A stretch of DNA of 64,000 nucleotides from Streptomyces sp. AC512_CC834 (GTDB lineage: Bacteria; Actinomycetota; Actinomycetes; Streptomycetales; Streptomycetaceae), in NCBI RefSeq assembly GCF_019049325.1, contig NZ_JAGMUO010000035.1:62001-126000 (forward strand), in the 5' to 3' direction. The stretch's first letter is position 1. Each line of letters starts with the position of its first letter. The translations under genes and the position numbers were made by a program. This document shows positions 60,682 to 64,000 of this stretch, piece by piece. The notes beneath the pieces were generated by a model that was given only the letters and a program-made list of their open reading frames with translations, ran no database searches and was not told the origin of the DNA.

Positions 60682-61551
60682 ATGACACTGTCTGTCGCTC
60701 AAGGATTCTCCATTTTTCTGGACAGACTTATCCCTCTCCAATCCCAGCGAACGGCGACAGCTAGGCATCGAGCAAGCGTCGAAACATCGCTGCGAAATGC
60801 ACTGTCAGTAAATCTCTTCCGAGAAACTGGCTCATTTACACACGGAACAGGCGTGCGCAACCATGCAGACGTGGACCTACTGGTCAGTCTCAAGGGAGCT
60901 AGGCCGGGTAGTTCGGACACGGCACTTTCCTGGGTCCGTAGCGCGCTGGCGGCCAGCTTCCCGACCACAGTAGTCCGAACTAGTCGTCCAGCCATCGTTA
61001 TCGAATTCGCCAACGGGGATGAGACGTGGGAGGTGATTCCTGGATTCATTACGAATCGCGGCCCCTCAGATGTGTCCGTTTACGACATTCCGGGACCGTC
61101 AACAGGATGGATTGACTCAGCCCCCACAGCGCACTTGAAGTATGTGACAGAGGTGAACGCAGAGCCCAAAATTTCAGGAGGCGCAAAGAAGCTAGCCCGC
61201 CTCGCAAAGGCCTGGAAGTACTACAATAACGTCCCGATCTCCTCTTTCTATTTGGAGATGAGGGCCGCTAAGTACCTATCTGGAGATTCCCTATTTGACC
61301 CCATGATGGATATCTGTCTATACCTAGAACATCTGAAAAAAATCGGACTCACTTCAATGCAAGATCCCAAAGGAGCTTCCGGCAAGTTCTATGCCTGCTC
61401 CACCACCGCCAAGGCCGAAGATGCCCTGTCAAAGCTTTCCACAGCTGCGACAAGAGCCAGGAAGGCATTAAATGCCACCGACTCTGGGGACGCCGGTACC
61501 GCATTCCGTAACCTAGATTTGCTGTTCGGTGGACATTTTCCCGCTCGCTGA
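60682..61551 (+). CDS. CD-NTase (SMODS-family cyclic-nucleotide synthase), CBASS
   Basis: Nucleotidyltransferase of 289 residues of the cGAS/DncV-like class that makes cyclic oligonucleotides on phage infection. The active site is G50-S51 in ETGSFTHGT, D63 and D65 in NHADVDLLV, and a third acidic residue, probably E117 in TWEVIPGF. The C-terminal helical domain begins near GGAKKLARLAKAWKYYN, a motif shared by SMODS proteins. GAGGAG overlaps the effector stop, so translation is coupled. Product (cyclic di- or trinucleotide) cannot be told. No Cap2/Cap3 genes follow, so this would be a minimal (type I) CBASS. Confidence 0.87.
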   Translation: MTLSVAQGFSIFLDRLIPLQSQRTATARHRASVETSLRNALSVNLFRETGSFTHGTGVRNHADVDLLVSLKGARPGSSDTALSWVRSALAASFPTTVVRTSRPAIVIEFANGDETWEVIPGFITNRGPSDVSVYDIPGPSTGWIDSAPTAHLKYVTEVNAEPKISGGAKKLARLAKAWKYYNNVPISSFYLEMRAAKYLSGDSLFDPMMDICLYLEHLKKIGLTSMQDPKGASGKFYACSTTAKAEDALSKLSTAATRARKALNATDSGDAGTAFRNLDLLFGGHFPAR

Positions 61552-61831
61552 ATGCGGTTGCAGAGTAACGCTAGCTTGAGGCACCGATTACACAAGCATG
61601 CAGGCTGTATGCCTCGCAGCCATTGGCAGCTGCTCAGCTGGATCTTCCGTTCCGGGTGCTTCAGTCGGGAGCACGTGTTCCACGCAGGCCTCCGGCCTAG
61701 CGGCCGACGACTCACGCCGTCCCGATGTGTGCTGAGGTGCTCCTGGCCAGCCTATCTGCAGTGAGAGATGAAGACGCCGGTTCCCTAGTACGCACCGTCA
61801 GCGATGCTCTGATCCCCACTGCAGGTTCGAA
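61552..61831 (+). other. Gap between the two island gene pairs
   Basis: A 280-bp low-GC to mixed stretch with no supported gene. It separates the CBASS-like pair from the nuclease pair and must hold the latter's promoter if it is a separate unit. No clear hairpin or box was seen. Confidence 0.5.
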
Positions 61832-62764
61832 GTGGAGGCGGCCAGAGCTGCGACCCAGTACTGTGCCGCTGTGAGATGTCTACTGTCTTCAAGTGAGTAC
61901 GCCTCGGACGCAGTGCCTGAAGCCCTCGCCGTCGCAGGGATTGAGTTTGTACGCAGTAAGGACCTCCGTGCGGATTGGCTTACGGAGGATGTCGCCGACA
62001 TCGACTTCCTATGTGCAGTGCTAGATGGAACAGGGCGAGACGAGCCGCCAGCCATCTATCTTGAGATCGGTGTCGCACTTGGCCGCGAGCTACCTGTCTT
62101 GATCATCGCTGAACCGAACAGGCGAATTCCACTCGCTATCGCAGGACTTCAGAAGGTCGAGGTAGATCTAAGACACACTGAAGCCATCGCGTACCACCTT
62201 CACAGTTTTACTTCCGCGCTCGACTCTCGTAGGCCATTCAAACGGGAATTTAGTCGCGCACTGAAACCTGCGAAGGGAACGTCAGAACGATTTCGGGCCC
62301 AACTAGAAGCCCTTTCTCTCGAACCCAATAACTGGGGAACAAACCTTAGTGGATTGGGTTACGAATATGAGCGTATCGTCTACAACGTTCTCTCATCTGC
62401 GGGCGCCGAATCCTCATCTTCGCGCACAGACGAGGGATTCGATCTAGCGGCCTGGATCGATCGCGCTAGCGAGATCTTGGGTGGGCCCATCCTGATTCAG
62501 TGCAAGATCGCCGCCAAAATTGACAGGAAAGCTCTCGCAATGGCGGCCGAAAAATTTGCACGCACGCTTGGATCCCGTTCGGTGAAATTTGGGATCATCA
62601 TCTATCACGGCCTGGATAATCCACGGTACAAAGCCCATTTCCATACCTCCTATCCCGTGTGGGCTCTCTCTGCTTCCGAATTGATCGACATGATGGAGCA
62701 GGGCTCACTAAGTGACGCGATCATCACGTTTCGGAACGAGTTGATGCATCGGCAGGGATCATGA
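61832..62764 (+). CDS. TIR/deoxyribosyltransferase-like domain fused to Mrr-like nuclease
   Basis: Protein of 310 residues. N-terminal about 125 residues look Rossmann-like: strand RCLLSSSEY, then ADIDFLCAVLDG, then PAIYLEIGVALGRELPVLII with Glu78 where nucleoside 2-deoxyribosyltransferase and TIR NADases have their catalytic Glu. The C-terminal part (about 170-300) is Mrr-like: GYEYERIVYNVL (E180), GFDLAAW (D204), ILIQCKI (Q223-x-K225). A nucleotide- or NAD-related sensor controlling a DNase is a plausible reading. GTG 61832 used; GTG 61871 would start directly at the first strand. Stop overlaps the next ATG. Confidence 0.72.
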   Translation: MEAARAATQYCAAVRCLLSSSEYASDAVPEALAVAGIEFVRSKDLRADWLTEDVADIDFLCAVLDGTGRDEPPAIYLEIGVALGRELPVLIIAEPNRRIPLAIAGLQKVEVDLRHTEAIAYHLHSFTSALDSRRPFKREFSRALKPAKGTSERFRAQLEALSLEPNNWGTNLSGLGYEYERIVYNVLSSAGAESSSSRTDEGFDLAAWIDRASEILGGPILIQCKIAAKIDRKALAMAAEKFARTLGSRSVKFGIIIYHGLDNPRYKAHFHTSYPVWALSASELIDMMEQGSLSDAIITFRNELMHRQGS

Positions 62765-63300
62765 ATGACCTTCAGCTTGTGACACTCATGGGTCTGCTCG
62801 ATACTGCCGAGGATATGGCCAACACAACAGCGGCGCGCGGTCGGTCTTATGAGGATGCCCTCGATCACGCCATGAGCCGTATATCCGGCTGTCAAGTGCA
62901 GCGCAATAGCCTGAACGAGTTCAAGTCTGAAGAGGTTGATCTCTCTGTGAGTAACTACAGGGAGATGGACGGCCTACGGATGCTGCCAGAGATTTTCTTG
63001 GTGGAATGCAAGAATTGGAGCAAACCGGTTGATTCCATGGCTGTGGCCTTCTTTGCCAGCAAGATCCGACATCGCGGGTGCAGTCTCGGGGTTCTGGTAG
63101 CGGCTCGAGGCGTGACTGGAGATCCCGTCGAGCGGACCGCTGCGCTCCACCAGGCCGGTCAATCGCTGGCCGAAGGAATCAAGATTCTGCTGATTACCAC
63201 CAAGGACCTCAGGGAGCTACAAACCATCTCCGATCTAGTCAGCCTGCTGCATCGCAGGTTTCTCGACCTACATGCCGCAGGAACGATGACTCTTGCCTGA
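62761..63300 (+). CDS. Small PD-(D/E)XK nuclease-like protein
   Basis: Protein of 179 residues. A helix with E31 (ARGRSYEDALDHAMSRI) precedes a strand with D60 (SEEVDLSVSNY) and E82-x-K84 (EIFLVECKNWSKPV), the order of the PD-(D/E)XK nuclease core, as in Holliday-junction and restriction-type enzymes. There is no N-terminal or C-terminal partner domain. It starts inside the stop of the fusion gene (ATGA), so the two are made together and probably work together, for example as a heteromeric nuclease. No methyltransferase is nearby, which argues against a classical restriction-modification system. Confidence 0.75.
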   Translation: MNDLQLVTLMGLLDTAEDMANTTAARGRSYEDALDHAMSRISGCQVQRNSLNEFKSEEVDLSVSNYREMDGLRMLPEIFLVECKNWSKPVDSMAVAFFASKIRHRGCSLGVLVAARGVTGDPVERTAALHQAGQSLAEGIKILLITTKDLRELQTISDLVSLLHRRFLDLHAAGTMTLA

Positions 63301-63670
63301 TCGGTAGTTTCGTGGCTGTTTTAAGTGACGCCAGGAGTCGACGCAACCTGCGTAGCCGCCCCAAAAACTCGAGTGGACAAGGTCTTCACTTGCCCTTGGC
63401 GGGAGCGGGGTGTGGTGCGCGGCCGGCTCTTACTTAGCCATAGGCATTGACAAGGCGCTCCAACGTACATCGCGTTCGCCGACTTGTACGCCCCTTGACC
63501 CGCACCACAACCGCACCAGATCGAGCGGGGAACAACGGGGTCACACGGTGAAATCAGCCGGGCCCGACGAGGGCTGATGTCTCCCACGGTCTGCCGTTCG
63601 TCCGGGCTGCGGCGCTGAGGCGCCGGTCCCGGCCGAGCGGCAGGCCGACCAAGTGTGTCGGAATAGCGAC

Positions 63671-63715
63671 GGGCCCCATACGGCACCACTCGCAGAAGGT
63701 TGCCGTATGGGGCCC
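63671..63715. terminator. 15-bp perfect hairpin
   Basis: GGGCCCCATACGGCA (63671-63685) and its exact complement (63701-63715) with a 15-nt loop, between convergent genes. Likely a bidirectional terminator. Confidence 0.7.
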
Positions 63716-63717
63716 AG

Positions 63718-63760
63718 CACAGTTGACCGCGGGAGCACGCTCAGACCACGGTCAACTGTG
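63718..63760. terminator. 12-bp perfect hairpin, second of a pair
   Basis: CACAGTTGACCG (63718-63729) and CGGTCAACTGTG (63749-63760), loop 19 nt, placed 2 bp after the previous hairpin and 14 bp from the stop of the leftward gene. Probably its terminator. Confidence 0.65.
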
Positions 63761-63773
63761 TTCAGGGAGCGGA

Positions 63774-64000
63774 TCAGGCCGCAGGTGTTTCCCGGCGAGT
63801 GGTCGGTGTCGTTCCGGCCACCACGCCATGCAGCTCTGCTTGCAGTCCTGCCGCGATCAGGCCCGCGAGCAGTTCGGCCGCTTCAGGCCGGACGGTCCCG
63901 AGGTGCACCAGTCCGTCACCGGCGACGTTCACGTCCGCCACCAGGCCGGGGAAGTCGGAGTCCAGCCCAAGTAGCACAAGCTGATCGGCCAGGGCGCCGG
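63774..64000 (-). CDS. Hypothetical protein, 5' end beyond right edge
   Basis: The last about 75 codons of a leftward gene entering from the right edge. Visible sequence includes ADQLVLLGLDSDFPGLVADV, then AGDGLVHLGTVRPEAAELLAGLIAAGLQAEL and a Thr/Arg-rich end. It is helical and acidic; no family recognised. GC-rich codon use differs from the low-GC island genes to its left. It may belong to the same element or to the host. Confidence 0.55.
   Translation of the reverse strand, partial: GALADQLVLLGLDSDFPGLVADVNVAGDGLVHLGTVRPEAAELLAGLIAAGLQAELHGVVAGTTPTTRRETPAA

Larger units (their letters stand above)
63301..63773. other. Right margin of the island
   Basis: A 473-bp stretch with no supported gene. 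Base composition returns to the core GC-rich style from about 63320. Two adjacent strong hairpins at 63671-63715 and 63718-63760 end it. No repeat of the tRNA-Arg 3' end occurs here, so the element's right border (attR) is not in this gap. Confidence 0.55.

Noticed and set aside
61832..63300. Classical restriction-modification system
   Set aside because: There are two nuclease-like proteins but no methyltransferase or specificity subunit in the island.
58799..64000. Complete prophage or integrative plasmid
   Set aside because: No structural, replication, transfer or excisionase genes are visible and the integrase is truncated; only a remnant with cargo can be supported.

Overview
The window is a high-GC actinobacterial chromosome segment, almost certainly Streptomyces. 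Codon third positions are overwhelmingly G/C, GTG and TTG starts are common, and gene content and order match what I recall of the S. coelicolor chromosome around scy/filP, chiC, atpIBEFHAGDC and rho-thrBC-hom-lysA. That match is from memory and was not searched.

Layout. 1-4.1 kb: a two-component pair (histidine kinase cut by the left edge), a secreted PepSY protein probably controlled by it, and an MFS transporter. 4.3-7.2 kb: short-chain acyl-CoA genes (MeaB GTPase, thiolase, methylmalonyl-CoA epimerase). 7.4-12.6 kb: polarity and cytoskeletal coiled-coil genes scy and filP. 12.6-16.9 kb: two tandem paralogous ABC-2 exporter modules. 17-25.2 kb: a zinc-ribbon-like small protein, a luciferase-like oxidoreductase, a conserved unknown, mismatch endonuclease nucS, a membrane P-loop protein, a STAS protein, 3-hydroxyacyl-CoA dehydrogenase and a TetR regulator. 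25.3-28.2 kb: a DrrAB-like exporter, PduO-type cobalamin adenosyltransferase and two small membrane proteins. 28.4-32.2 kb: a NarL-type two-component system followed by chitinase chiC, whose promoter carries direct repeats.

32.2-42.3 kb: a DUF2550 membrane protein, the complete F1Fo ATP synthase operon (read right to left: I-B-E-F-H-A-G-D-C) and a polyprenyl-phosphate sugar-phosphate transferase. 42.4-47.5 kb: a leftward cluster of rpmE, prfA, prmC, threonylcarbamoyl-AMP synthase, a low-molecular-weight phosphatase-like protein with a Cys-to-Ser change, and an SHMT. 47.6-58.6 kb: an LCP cell-wall protein, rho, thrB, thrC, hom, lysA, an ArgS-related protein (NrtL) and a lone receiver protein, the aspartate-family amino-acid pathway being grouped here.

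The core block ends at a tRNA-Arg(CCG) gene at 58799-58870. To its right is an integrative remnant: a decayed tyrosine integrase pointing at the tRNA, a palindrome at the point where base composition drops, and an accessory island (about 59.9-63.3 kb). The island holds two gene pairs that look like antiphage systems. The first is a minimal CBASS-type pair (two-TM SLATT-like effector plus CD-NTase). The second is a translationally coupled pair: a TIR/nucleoside-deoxyribosyltransferase-like domain fused to an Mrr-like nuclease, followed by a small stand-alone PD-(D/E)XK protein. Two strong hairpins and a gene cut by the right edge close the window.
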